64,000 bases of DNA from contig NZ_FOWD01000017.1 of NCBI RefSeq assembly GCF_900115365.1, forward strand, positions 34,093 through 98,092, given 5' to 3'. Source of the stretch: Anaerocolumna aminovalerica (lineage in GTDB: Bacteria; Bacillota; Clostridia; Lachnospirales; Lachnospiraceae). Every line of letters starts with the position of its first letter. Positions within the stretch are counted from its first letter, which is position 1. The notes below the pieces were generated by a model. The model was not told the origin of the DNA and did not search any database. It saw only the letters and a program-made list of their open reading frames with translations. Positions 46,938-54,632 of this stretch are shown in pieces. The translations under genes were made by a program, and so were the position numbers.

Positions 46938-47933
46938 ATGATAAAACATATCAGATACATATTTAGTAAGGATTTTAATCCTTACAATAACCTGGCACTA
47001 GAAGAATATTTATTAAATCATGTAAAAGAAGAGGAATGCATTTTATATTTGTGGCAAAATGAAAAAACCGTGGTAATCGGTAAGAATCAGAATGCATGGA
47101 AAGAATGTAAGATTCGGGAATTGGAAGAAGACGGCGGAAAATTAGTTCGAAGATTATCCGGCGGAGGTGCAGTATTTCACGATCTTGGAAATTTGAATTT
47201 TACTTTTATCCTTCATAAAGACAATTATGATTTAGACAAACAGCTGGAGGTTATTATAAAGGCTGTAAAAAATGTAAATATTAACGCAGAAAAAACAGGT
47301 AGAAACGATATTACTGTGGAAGGAAGGAAGTTTTCCGGTAATGCATTTTATACAGACGGAAACCGTTCTTATCATCATGGTACTATTTTGATTTCTGTTG
47401 ATATGAATAATCTTTCAAAATATTTAAATGTATCCAGGGACAAATTAATGTCCAAAGGAGTGGAATCCGTAAAATCACGGGTTATAAATTTAAAGGAATA
47501 TAATCCTAATTTAGATATAGATAGAATGAAGAAAGAATTATTACTTGCTTTTCGTGAAATATATGACTGTGAATTGGCCCCCATTGATGAAAAGGAGATA
47601 GTTGAGCTGGAGATGAAGGCTTTAGTAGAAAAGTTCTCTTCCTGGGATTGGATTTATGGCAGGAAAATGGAATGGACTTATTCTATGAATAAAAGATTTA
47701 CCTGGGGTAATATAGATTTGAATTTTGTTGTTGAATCAGGCAGGATAACCCGGTGTGCCATCTATTCTGATGCTATGGATACTTGGTTTGCGGAGAATAT
47801 ACCGGCTTATATGCAAAACTGTTTGTTTACATCAGAACATATACTGGAAAGGCTAAATAAAATTTCGGTTGATGTGAAGAGGAAAGATTGTATGCAGGAT
47901 ATAAAAGACATGGTTTATAGCGAAAGATTATAA
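46938..47933 (+). CDS. lplA: Lipoate-protein ligase A
   Basis: The product is 331 residues. NLALEEYLL, LWQNEKTVVIGKNQNAWKE, RRLSGGGAVFHDLGNLNFTF (lipoyl-AMP site) and GRNDITVEGRKFSGNAFY with the catalytic lysine identify LplA, and a C-terminal accessory domain (about residues 245-331) is present. It activates free lipoate with ATP and attaches it to H protein (K61 of gcvH in this operon). No LipA/LipB genes are near, suggesting dependence on scavenged lipoate. Only a weak GGGTG ribosome site from the repeated leader precedes the ATG. Confidence 0.94.
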   Translation: MIKHIRYIFSKDFNPYNNLALEEYLLNHVKEEECILYLWQNEKTVVIGKNQNAWKECKIRELEEDGGKLVRRLSGGGAVFHDLGNLNFTFILHKDNYDLDKQLEVIIKAVKNVNINAEKTGRNDITVEGRKFSGNAFYTDGNRSYHHGTILISVDMNNLSKYLNVSRDKLMSKGVESVKSRVINLKEYNPNLDIDRMKKELLLAFREIYDCELAPIDEKEIVELEMKALVEKFSSWDWIYGRKMEWTYSMNKRFTWGNIDLNFVVESGRITRCAIYSDAMDTWFAENIPAYMQNCLFTSEHILERLNKISVDVKRKDCMQDIKDMVYSERL

Positions 47934-47948
47934 AGGATCAGGGTAAGT

Positions 47949-48083
47949 GTGAAGGAAAAGAATATTTACAAATGGAAGACCATGTTTCCGTTGGGAAGAA
48001 CTCCAAAATGAGAACCATTGGAATTCTCATTTTGAACTTTACATTTGAGATGCCGCAAAGTGGCAGTATGTGGGAAAGGTTGA
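47949..48083. repeat. Diverged copy of the 117-bp palindromic unit upstream of lpdA
   Basis: It aligns with the 10195-10429 tandem units: gtgtgaaggaaaag, a TTTCC/GGAAG hairpin, a stem 48004-48014 with 48024-48034 (11 bp) and a mini-hairpin tgccgc-aaa-gtggca (48051-48065). Relative to the tandem copies, a C-G pair in the long stem becomes A-T on both sides, and the mini-hairpin changes in paired fashion. The tail gaatgggtgcagat before ATG 48096 matches the tail of the leader elements at 12948 and 46938. Confidence 0.75.
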
Positions 48084-48095
48084 ATGGGTGCAGAT

Positions 48096-49532
48096 ATGAA
48101 TGAACATTTTGATTTGATTATAATTGGTTCCGGGCCGGGAGGCTATGTTGCGGCTATAAAAGCAAGCCAGCTTGGCAAAAAAACTGCTATTATTGAGAAT
48201 AGAGAATTAGGTGGAACTTGCTTAAATCGGGGATGCATTCCTACAAAAACCTTCATGCACTCCTCAAGGCTGTTCTATGAAGCAAGGAATCTGCAAGAAG
48301 CTGGCATTGAGATTGATGGTTTACATCTGGATATGAATAGAATACAGGAAAGAAAAGAAGAAATTGTTTCCCGAATTCGCAAAGGAATCAAAAGTCTGTT
48401 GGATGCTAATAAAATTACCGTGATTCCTGGAACTGCCACCATTATGGACAGCCATCGGGTCAGGGTTATAAAGAATTGGGCAGAAGAACAAGATACAGAG
48501 CAGGAGCCCAGAGAATTATCCGGAGATAATATACTGATAGCAACCGGTTCCAAGCCCTTTCTTCCGCCTATAGAAGGAATTGAGCAGGAGCATATAGTAA
48601 CCAGTGATCAACTTCTTTCAACAAATGAACTCCCATATCATAAGCTGTTAATTATTGGGGGAGGTGTAATTGGAGTTGAATTTGCATCCATTTATCAGGA
48701 ATTTGGATGTCAGGTGGAAATTATAGAAGCAATGGATCGAATTCTGCCTTCCATGGACAAAGAAATTTCTCAAAGTGTAGCAATGAGTCTTAAGAAAAAG
48801 GGTGTAAAGATACATGCAAAATCAGTTGTTAAAAAGATAAGTAAAAGGGATCAACTGCTTTGTGAATATGAAGACAGTACGGGAGTTCATCTTACACAAG
48901 CAGAGGGGATTCTTGTTGCAGTGGGAAGAAAGGCTAATACGGAGGGGCTTTTTCAACCGGACTTTTCACTGGAAATGGAAGGGGACAAAATAAAAGTAAA
49001 TGAGAATTTTGAAACCAGTAAAGAGCACATATATGCTATCGGTGATGTTATAAAAGGAGTTCAGTTAGCACATGCTGCATCTGCTCAGGGTATTAGGGCA
49101 GTGGAAAATATGTATGGAGTGAAACAAAGTATTGAACTTTCTGCAATACCTTCCTGTATATATACCAATCCGGAAATAGCAAGCGTAGGTCTAACGGAAG
49201 AAGAAGCAAAAGAGAAAGGCTACATTGTAAAAACAGGCAAATACCCAATGCTTGGTAATTCCAAAACAGTTTTATCTGCTGATGAGAGAGGTTATATTAA
49301 AGTAGTTTGTGATTCTTCCAATAATAAGATTTTAGGAGCTCAAATAATATGTACAAGAGCAACAGATATGATTGGTGAATTTACAACAGCTATAGTGAAC
49401 GGACTAACAACAGAAGATTTAGGAAGAGTTATCAGACCTCATCCTACATATGGAGAAGCAATAACAGAGGCCATAGAAGATGTAGATAATATGGCAATAC
49501 ACATAATGCCCAAAGGGAAAAAACAGATTTAA
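48096..49532 (+). CDS. lpdA: Dihydrolipoyl dehydrogenase (glycine cleavage L protein)
   Basis: The product is 478 residues. The FAD motif DLIIIGSGPGGYVAAIKASQLG, redox-active disulfide GGTCLNRGCIPTK (Cys42 and Cys47), NAD motif IIGGGVIGVEFASIYQEFG and C-terminal interface HPTYGEAITEAIEDVDN are complete. It reoxidises dihydrolipoyl H protein with NAD+. ATG 48096 is preferred to ATG 48084: the upstream tail GAATGGGTG matches the leader tail found before 12948 and 46938, and the conserved FAD strand begins soon after. With gcvT, H, PA, PB and lplA it completes a self-contained glycine cleavage set. Confidence 0.95.
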   Translation: MNEHFDLIIIGSGPGGYVAAIKASQLGKKTAIIENRELGGTCLNRGCIPTKTFMHSSRLFYEARNLQEAGIEIDGLHLDMNRIQERKEEIVSRIRKGIKSLLDANKITVIPGTATIMDSHRVRVIKNWAEEQDTEQEPRELSGDNILIATGSKPFLPPIEGIEQEHIVTSDQLLSTNELPYHKLLIIGGGVIGVEFASIYQEFGCQVEIIEAMDRILPSMDKEISQSVAMSLKKKGVKIHAKSVVKKISKRDQLLCEYEDSTGVHLTQAEGILVAVGRKANTEGLFQPDFSLEMEGDKIKVNENFETSKEHIYAIGDVIKGVQLAHAASAQGIRAVENMYGVKQSIELSAIPSCIYTNPEIASVGLTEEEAKEKGYIVKTGKYPMLGNSKTVLSADERGYIKVVCDSSNNKILGAQIICTRATDMIGEFTTAIVNGLTTEDLGRVIRPHPTYGEAITEAIEDVDNMAIHIMPKGKKQI

Positions 49533-49581
49533 AAAGTGATTTTTAGCACTTCTCTTTTAATGTCGAATTTAAAAGAAAAAC

Positions 49582-49610
49582 TTGTTAATATGTCGTATGT
49601 ACTATATAAT
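49582..49610 (+). promoter_or_regulatory. Promoter of the GGDEF gene
   Basis: TTGTTA at 49582-49587 and TATAAT at 49605-49610 with 17-bp spacing; the ribosome site AAGGAGG follows near 49620. Confidence 0.8.
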
Positions 49611-49633
49611 GACTATTAACAAGGAGGTGCTGT

Positions 49634-50524
49634 ATGTATAACTTGAAGGACTTAGAGTCAGTGCTAAAAGGTGAAAGTTCCTTAAATCAAATATTTGATA
49701 ATAATAGAATTGTTTATGTAGACAATCATACTATTTGCAAATATATAAATGGCAAAGTCATCCGAACCAAAGAAAAGTGTTATTCTATATGGGAACAGGA
49801 TGAAATATGTACCAACTGCACATCCCATCAGGCATTTATAGAGCAAAAGCAAATTGTTAAATTACAGTATTTTAAAAATAATATCCTTCTTGTTATTTCC
49901 CTGCCAATTTTTATTAATGAAGTACCTTATGTTTTGGAATTAATAAAAGATATTACAAATAGTATGATTTTCCACGATAGTATACATCACGAGAATTATG
50001 AATTAAGGAACTTGATTAACAGATTGAATATCATTTCTGAAAAAGATCCATTTACGGACTTATTCAATAAGAAATATATAGATAAACAAATAAAAGAAGA
50101 TATAAGAAATGCAAAAGAAAAGAAGGAAAGCTATATATTGGCATTAATCGATATAGATAATTTTAAGAATGTAAATGATACTTACGGGCATATCTACGGT
50201 GATATTGTTATTAAAGATATTGTCAGTATTATACATAAGCATATAGATGGGCGTGATTGCTGGGCAGCCCGGTATGGAGGAGACGAATTTTTATTAGCTT
50301 TTTGCAATGAAACCTATGAGAATGTACAAAGTTGTTGTAAATGTATTACCAATGACATTAATAGCAATAGTTATTCAAGAGATAATAAAAAATTTAAAAT
50401 TACAGTAAGTATTGGTATTTATCAATTTGATCCGCAAACGGACACTTATGAAACACTAATAGATAACGTTGATACCAAAATGTATGAAGATAAAAGAAAG
50501 TATATCTATAATAATTCAAAATAA
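49634..50524 (+). CDS. Diguanylate cyclase (GGDEF) with Cys-containing PAS-like sensor
   Basis: The product is 296 residues, without membrane segments. Residues 1-about 120 resemble a PAS-type sensor with a cysteine set (C-x-Y-S...EICTNCTSHQ, i.e. C-x9-C-x2-C) that could hold a metal, Fe-S centre or redox switch. A short coiled segment leads into DPFTDLFNKKYID and the active site RYGGDEF (about 213-219), which is intact, so it should synthesise cyclic di-GMP. No RxxD inhibitory site is evident before the motif. It has its own promoter and terminator, so it is monocistronic. Link to polysaccharide control is possible but unproven. Confidence 0.9.
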   Translation: MYNLKDLESVLKGESSLNQIFDNNRIVYVDNHTICKYINGKVIRTKEKCYSIWEQDEICTNCTSHQAFIEQKQIVKLQYFKNNILLVISLPIFINEVPYVLELIKDITNSMIFHDSIHHENYELRNLINRLNIISEKDPFTDLFNKKYIDKQIKEDIRNAKEKKESYILALIDIDNFKNVNDTYGHIYGDIVIKDIVSIIHKHIDGRDCWAARYGGDEFLLAFCNETYENVQSCCKCITNDINSNSYSRDNKKFKITVSIGIYQFDPQTDTYETLIDNVDTKMYEDKRKYIYNNSK

Positions 50525-50536
50525 GAACTATTACCT

Positions 50537-50560
50537 GAGCCTCCATGAGGCTCTTTTTTT
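50537..50560 (+). terminator. Intrinsic terminator of the GGDEF gene
   Basis: A GAGCCTC/GAGGCTC stem (50537-50543 with 50547-50553), 3-nt loop, then seven Ts. Confidence 0.93.
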
Positions 50561-50721
50561 ACACTTATAATAAGATAAATAACTTTTTATTAAAATTATG
50601 AAAAATTCTTCAGTTTTCGGAGATAATATTTAAGAAAGCTTAAGGTTTATATTTCATAAATTGTGTTATACTGTAAATAAGCACATACAGTATAGTTATA
50701 TAGAATAAGGAGGATTATAAA

Positions 50722-50904
50722 ATGGACGCTAAGAAACTATATAAATCCAGAAATAATAAAATGCTATGCGGTGTATGCGGCGGAGTGGGAGAGTACATAA
50801 ATCTTGATCCTACTATTGTAAGATTATTATGGACTATATTTGCATTTACAGGCTGGGGTGTTATTGCTTACATTATAGCTGCAGTTATTATTCCGGAACA
50901 ATAA
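50722..50904 (+). CDS. PspC domain membrane protein
   Basis: The product is 60 residues: KKLYKSRNNKMLCGVCGGVGEYINLDPTIVRLLWTIFAF is the PspC domain signature (CGVxGGxxxYxxxDPTxVRLxW), ending in one membrane segment (WGVIAYIIAAVIIPEQ). Stand-alone PspC proteins are linked to envelope-stress responses. AAGGAGG lies 8 bp before the ATG. It is a single gene, with a -10-like TATACT about 50 bp upstream but no clear -35. Confidence 0.92.
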   Translation: MDAKKLYKSRNNKMLCGVCGGVGEYINLDPTIVRLLWTIFAFTGWGVIAYIIAAVIIPEQ

Positions 50905-51024
50905 ATATAATTATTTAAAACCACTAATGGTATTTTGTTAGGAAATGTGAATGGGAAACTGTTTTACAGTTTCTTTAGAAATATAATAGTAAAGCCGAAA
51001 GGTTTTATTATTATATTCGTCATA

Positions 51025-51153
51025 TAGGTTGGAAGAAAATATGATATAGAAAGGTTGCCACAAAAGTATTCTTTCAACTTAATTCTTTGTGGCAGTGCCG
51101 CATCCCGGGCAGAGTGCATTCCCAGGCAGATGTGTCACGTAATAGGTACAAAA
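51025..51153 (+). repeat. Dispersed structured leader element (copy C) ending at the lipoprotein start
   Basis: It aligns with copy A from ggttggaagaaaata through tatagaaagg, a TGCCACAAA.../...TTTGTGGCA hairpin enclosing TTCTTTCAACTT, a second stem of about ten positions (GTGCCGCATC with GATGTGTCAC, nine paired including one G-U) and the tail gtaataggtacaaaa before ATG 51154. As in copy A, the frame is open from TTG 51055 and would add 33 residues before a clear signal peptide, so translation of the element is unlikely. Confidence 0.75.
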
Positions 51154-52254
51154 ATGAAGAAATTTACATTGATTATTGGCATGATTGTTACCATGTTATT
51201 TCTGGCAGCATGTAAGAATAAGGGTAAAAATACAGGGGATGTTGACCAGAAACCAACAACACCGGAGGTTACAGCAACTCCAACAGCAGAACCTACAGAT
51301 AATACAAAGGAAGAGCCAAAAACCCTGCTAACCATTGCTGATTATTTTCCTTTTAAAGAAGATGCAGAATATGTATACGAAGGGGAAGGAAATGAATATG
51401 CTTCCTATGTAGTATATACAGATTATATAAATGAAGATAGCATACAATTAAGAAAAAATGATGGTGGAACAGAATTAGTTAAAGTATTAAAGTATGAAAA
51501 GGGAGAATTAACCCAGGTTTTATCACGTGAAGAAGCCTATTATAGAGAGAACTTGATTGGTAAAACAGAAGGTGAAGCTGAGATTTTATTAAAAGAGCCT
51601 TTAAAACAAGGTACAGAGTGGACTATACCAGGAAATCATAAAAGATATATTTCCAATGTGGCAGTTGATATTACTACTCCATCAGGGGACTATGAAACCT
51701 TGGAAGTTACCACAGAAGCAGAGGGCGGGAAAATGGTGGATTACTATGCTCCCGGTGTGGGATTAGTAAAAACTGTTTTCAATGGGACAGACTATCAGGT
51801 AACTTCTACTTTAAGTAAAATCAATGCCAATACTCCATTTAAGCAAACAATCGCAATCTACTACCCCACAGTAGAAGAAGTTATTCGTGTAGAAAATAAA
51901 GAAATAAGTTTTCGTACCAATGATATTACAAAGATAAAACTAGAAGAAGCTGTTAAAGATATTAAAAACGAAAATGACAGACCTCTTATTAGCACCAATA
52001 CACGAATTAACAGTCTTTATTTAAGCAAGGATAATATTGTTAATGTTGATTTTTCCAAAGAATTAATAACAGAAATGAATGCCGGTGCCGGTTATGAAGT
52101 CCTTATTTTACAGTCTATTACCAATACATTGGGTGATTATTACGGTGCCAAAGAAGTTTATATTACGATTGATGGGAATCCTTATGAATCCGGTCATATT
52201 CTTATGAAGAAAGGTGAAACCTTTAAAGTAAATTATGATAAAGTCAAAAAATAA
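51154..52254 (+). CDS. Lipoprotein with C-terminal GerMN domain
   Basis: The product is about 366 residues. MKKFTLIIGMIVTMLFLAAC is a type II signal peptide with lipidated Cys20. A Thr/Pro/Glu-rich spacer (about 25-60) follows, then a beta-rich region (KEDAEYVYEGEGNEYASYVVYTDY) and a GerMN domain at about 285-366 (INSLYLSKDNIVNVDFSKELIT...ITNTLGDYYGAKEVYITIDG). GerMN proteins occur in spore germination and sporulation and in other envelope lipoproteins; the role here is unknown. ATG 51154 is chosen because the signal peptide starts there. The upstream leader is one of the dispersed structured elements. Confidence 0.85.
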   Translation: MKKFTLIIGMIVTMLFLAACKNKGKNTGDVDQKPTTPEVTATPTAEPTDNTKEEPKTLLTIADYFPFKEDAEYVYEGEGNEYASYVVYTDYINEDSIQLRKNDGGTELVKVLKYEKGELTQVLSREEAYYRENLIGKTEGEAEILLKEPLKQGTEWTIPGNHKRYISNVAVDITTPSGDYETLEVTTEAEGGKMVDYYAPGVGLVKTVFNGTDYQVTSTLSKINANTPFKQTIAIYYPTVEEVIRVENKEISFRTNDITKIKLEEAVKDIKNENDRPLISTNTRINSLYLSKDNIVNVDFSKELITEMNAGAGYEVLILQSITNTLGDYYGAKEVYITIDGNPYESGHILMKKGETFKVNYDKVKK

Positions 52255-52280
52255 TGATATATATAATCTTAAAGTATAAG

Positions 52281-52315
52281 GAAACGGGCACTATGAAGTG
52301 CCCGTTTCTATTTTA
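52281..52315 (+). terminator. Intrinsic terminator after the lipoprotein gene
   Basis: An 11-bp stem, gaaacgggcac with gtgcccgtttc (52281-52291 and 52298-52308), followed by tattttat. It separates the gene from the convergent HAD gene. Confidence 0.85.
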
Positions 52316-52331
52316 TAAAGTATCCCTGGAA

Positions 52332-52955
52332 TTATATAATTATATCAAGTAAACTCAAAGGACCTGACAATCTAAAAGTTACAGATATATCTTCTGTTAG
52401 ATTGCTTCCCCAACTTGCTAAAGCAAAATCAATATTGGCGTTTTTTGCACATTCCATATCATATGTGCTGTCCCCAATGTAGAGTAATTCGCGGTTGTTT
52501 GTTTTGGAAACTTCCATGTACTTAAAGAGGGGGGCGGGAGACGGTTTGTGCTCAGACGTATCATCAGCACAGATTATCGTGCTAAAATATTTGTAAATAT
52601 CAAATCGGCAGAAATCATGGTCTAATTCCTCACTTGTTCTTGAAGTTACAATCCCTAATTGATAGCCGGATTTTGTAAGAATGTCCAACAATTCAGGGAT
52701 GCCCTCAAAAACACAGACTGTATCACTGTATTTGCTCATATTTTTATCCCACAAAGCTAATGTATATGGAATATCCGTAATATTTAGTTTCTCCAAAGCA
52801 TCTTCTCCGGTAATCCCCAATGCAAAAGACAGCCCATCAAGTTCTATGGTATTTCCTGTCACAATTTTTATTGTTTCCTGTAAAGAATACAAAATTGCAT
52901 ATTCTGTATCAATCAATGTTCCGTCAACATCAAAGACAATCTGTTTATACTTCAT
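52332..52955 (-). CDS. HAD-superfamily phosphatase (PGP/PpaX-like)
   Basis: The product is 207 residues. FDVDGTLIDT is motif I with the nucleophile Asp, GIVTSRT is motif II, KPSPAPLF holds the motif III lysine, and YIGDSTYDMECAKNA is motif IV; all are intact. A small helical cap lies between motifs I and II. It is probably a small-molecule phosphatase of the phosphoglycolate/PpaX type; the substrate cannot be inferred from neighbours. The minus-strand ribosome site AAGGAG (complement near 52965-52970) supports the start. Confidence 0.92.
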   Translation of the reverse strand: MKYKQIVFDVDGTLIDTEYAILYSLQETIKIVTGNTIELDGLSFALGITGEDALEKLNITDIPYTLALWDKNMSKYSDTVCVFEGIPELLDILTKSGYQLGIVTSRTSEELDHDFCRFDIYKYFSTIICADDTSEHKPSPAPLFKYMEVSKTNNRELLYIGDSTYDMECAKNANIDFALASWGSNLTEDISVTFRLSGPLSLLDIII

Positions 52956-52990
52956 TTCTGTCTCCTTAAACTTCCTTTCTATAAGGGATA

Positions 52991-53017
52991 GGGCCTGACC
53001 TCAAAGTGGTCAGGCCC
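52991..53017. terminator. 10-bp palindrome between the small gene and the HAD gene
   Basis: Arms 52991-53000 and 53008-53017 (gggcctgacc / ggtcaggccc) are perfectly complementary around a 7-nt loop. On the minus strand it lies downstream of the small unknown gene and upstream of the HAD gene. The T-run is poor, so it may be a weak terminator or a processing hairpin. Confidence 0.6.
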
Positions 53018-53046
53018 CTTTATGATGAAATATTTATAGCAAACTG

Positions 53047-53286
53047 TTAACAGTCTCCGGCATAGTAAGATACAATGCTCATATAATCTTTCGGAGTTGG
53101 AATATCCAGTGAAAGAAGCAGACAATTCTTATTTTCTCTGTACTTTTGCAGTAACTGGTTTTGGATTCCGTAATGCTTGTTGATGTCTTCCTTTTTTCCG
53201 TCCGGGTATAGCAGATTTACCGCGCCGCAGCAGGCATTTACCGTCTGTAAAAAGTTCTTCATATTTAAGATATTCAACTTTATCAT
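53047..53286 (-). CDS. Small conserved-looking protein of unknown function
   Basis: The product is about 79 residues: MIKLNILNMKNFLQTVNACCGAVNLLYPDGKKEDINKHYGIQ... ending DIPTPKDYMSIVSYYAGDC. There is no signal peptide or membrane segment; two adjacent cysteines and a C-terminal cysteine are notable. I recall similar small proteins in gut clostridia but know no established function. The ATG at 53286 is preferred, because the ATG at 53304 contains its ribosome site (GGAGGG). It lies between the AraC-type regulator and the HAD gene on the same strand. Confidence 0.75.
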   Translation of the reverse strand: MIKLNILNMKNFLQTVNACCGAVNLLYPDGKKEDINKHYGIQNQLLQKYRENKNCLLLSLDIPTPKDYMSIVSYYAGDC

Positions 53287-53342
53287 TGCAAACCCTCCAT
53301 TCAAAAAATAATCTTTGTGGTGACTGCAATGTAAATATAATC

Positions 53343-53387
53343 AAGATTGCCCTATCACCTTTATAGGTATCATTATAGTGCAATCTT
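53343..53387. promoter_or_regulatory. Inverted repeat overlapping a -10-like sequence
   Basis: Arms 53343-53355 and 53375-53387 pair at 12 of 13 positions. On the minus strand the outer arm overlaps TATAAT upstream of the small unknown gene, so it could be an operator for the adjacent AraC-type regulator or another protein. No good -35 was found. Confidence 0.45.
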
Positions 53388-53402
53388 TTTCGAATAAATA
53401 TC

Positions 53403-54326
53403 TCATTTCTGCCTTTTTATATCATTATCCTGCCATTTTCGGCGGTATTCTATGGGTGTACAGTCCATATACTCACGAAAGACCTTTCCAAAGTAACTGC
53501 TGCTTCCCAATCCGCAGGCATGGCTGATAAAGGTAATGGTTTCCTGAGTTTTTGCTAGCATATGACAGGCCATTTTTAAGCGGTAATTTATGATATATTC
53601 TACTGGTGTCATGTGCAGACAATCATGAAATATCCGGAAACACTCCCGCTGGCTGGAAAAAGCGGCAGCGGCAATTTCTGCAATTGAGATTTTTTCAGCA
53701 TAATGCTCATGGATATATACCAGCATCAATTTTATCTTATTATTTGTTTTGTCATAATCCCCTTTTTCTTCCAACATATGCCGGGACATGGCAAAAAGCT
53801 GTACCCATATATGGGATAAGGTCTCCCGCAATTTTATTTCATATCCTAAATCATTTTCAAAAAGATGAAATGATTCACGAATTGTATCTAAGACTTTCGC
53901 CTGTACCGGATTATCTGGGTATAATCCAATGATTTCTACCTGTGAGGCGGTGATAACTGGAGTAACATATTTTTGCTCTATTCGGCTTCCCTGCTGCCCT
54001 GCTATGAAAGAAGGGTCAAACATATGAAGGAGCTGAATATTTTTTTCTGATTCCCCCTGTGGACTTGACATATGAAGCACATTGGAATTGACCATTCCAC
54101 CGGAACCAGCGGGAAATACCATCTTTCCTTTTGGGGTGCAATATTCCAGCTCACCGCTTTCCATATAAAATAATTCTACGGTTTTATGCCAATGCCATGG
54201 GACGAAACGCCCCATAAACTTATCCAATTCAACGCGGGATGCAATGTAAGGAAAATCGGATGCAAAACCAGGTAATAATTCTTCTTTACTTCCCGTATGA
54301 AATTCTATGCTATAAATGTTTTTCAA
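53403..54326 (-). CDS. AraC-family transcriptional regulator with cupin sensor
   Basis: The product is 307 residues. The N-terminal cupin (FVPWHWHKTVELFYMESGELEYCTPKGKMVFPAGSGGMVNSNVLHM) likely binds a small ligand. The C-terminal double helix-turn-helix (KISIAEIAAAAFSSQRECFRIFHDCLHMTPVEYIINYRLKMACHMLAKTQETITFISHACGLGSSSYFGKVFREYMDCTPIEYRR) is complete. It is a typical carbohydrate- or stress-response regulator. The start is preceded by AAAGGGGG on the minus strand. The targets may be the two minus-strand genes below it, or divergent genes; argS is an unlikely target. Confidence 0.92.
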   Translation of the reverse strand: MKNIYSIEFHTGSKEELLPGFASDFPYIASRVELDKFMGRFVPWHWHKTVELFYMESGELEYCTPKGKMVFPAGSGGMVNSNVLHMSSPQGESEKNIQLLHMFDPSFIAGQQGSRIEQKYVTPVITASQVEIIGLYPDNPVQAKVLDTIRESFHLFENDLGYEIKLRETLSHIWVQLFAMSRHMLEEKGDYDKTNNKIKLMLVYIHEHYAEKISIAEIAAAAFSSQRECFRIFHDCLHMTPVEYIINYRLKMACHMLAKTQETITFISHACGLGSSSYFGKVFREYMDCTPIEYRRKWQDNDIKRQK

Positions 54327-54632
54327 TGGTCTGTCCCCCTTTTCTTATTATTTTAACATATGGTATTTAGAAAATCATTATTTAGATTGATGTTCTTATT
54401 ATACCTGCCTGTCCGGAAATTTCTCCCCATGGAGCTGCAATTTCTATTTTTTGAATGAATTCTATTATACTTATTCATACTAGTTTATAAGAAAAAAACA
54501 ATATAAGTATATTTATAAAAGGCAGTATGGGTGTAACAGTTACAGTGTCTGGGCTGTATACAGTATTTACATTCAAGTTCAATTATGATAAAGTATTTGA
54601 AGAAAATGAATTAATATAAACTGGAGGAAGCT
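54327..54632. other. Intergenic region between divergent araC-type gene and argS
   Basis: 306 bp of AT-rich sequence that must contain both divergent promoters. Several TATACT/TATAAT-like hexamers occur, but none has a good -35 at 17 bp. No T-box motif was recognised before argS, and there are no repeats or small genes. Confidence 0.4.

Noticed and set aside
48084..48095. Earlier start of lpdA (ATG 48084)
   Set aside because: That ATG is part of the conserved leader tail (gaatgggtg) also seen upstream of 12948 and 46938, where translation clearly starts later.
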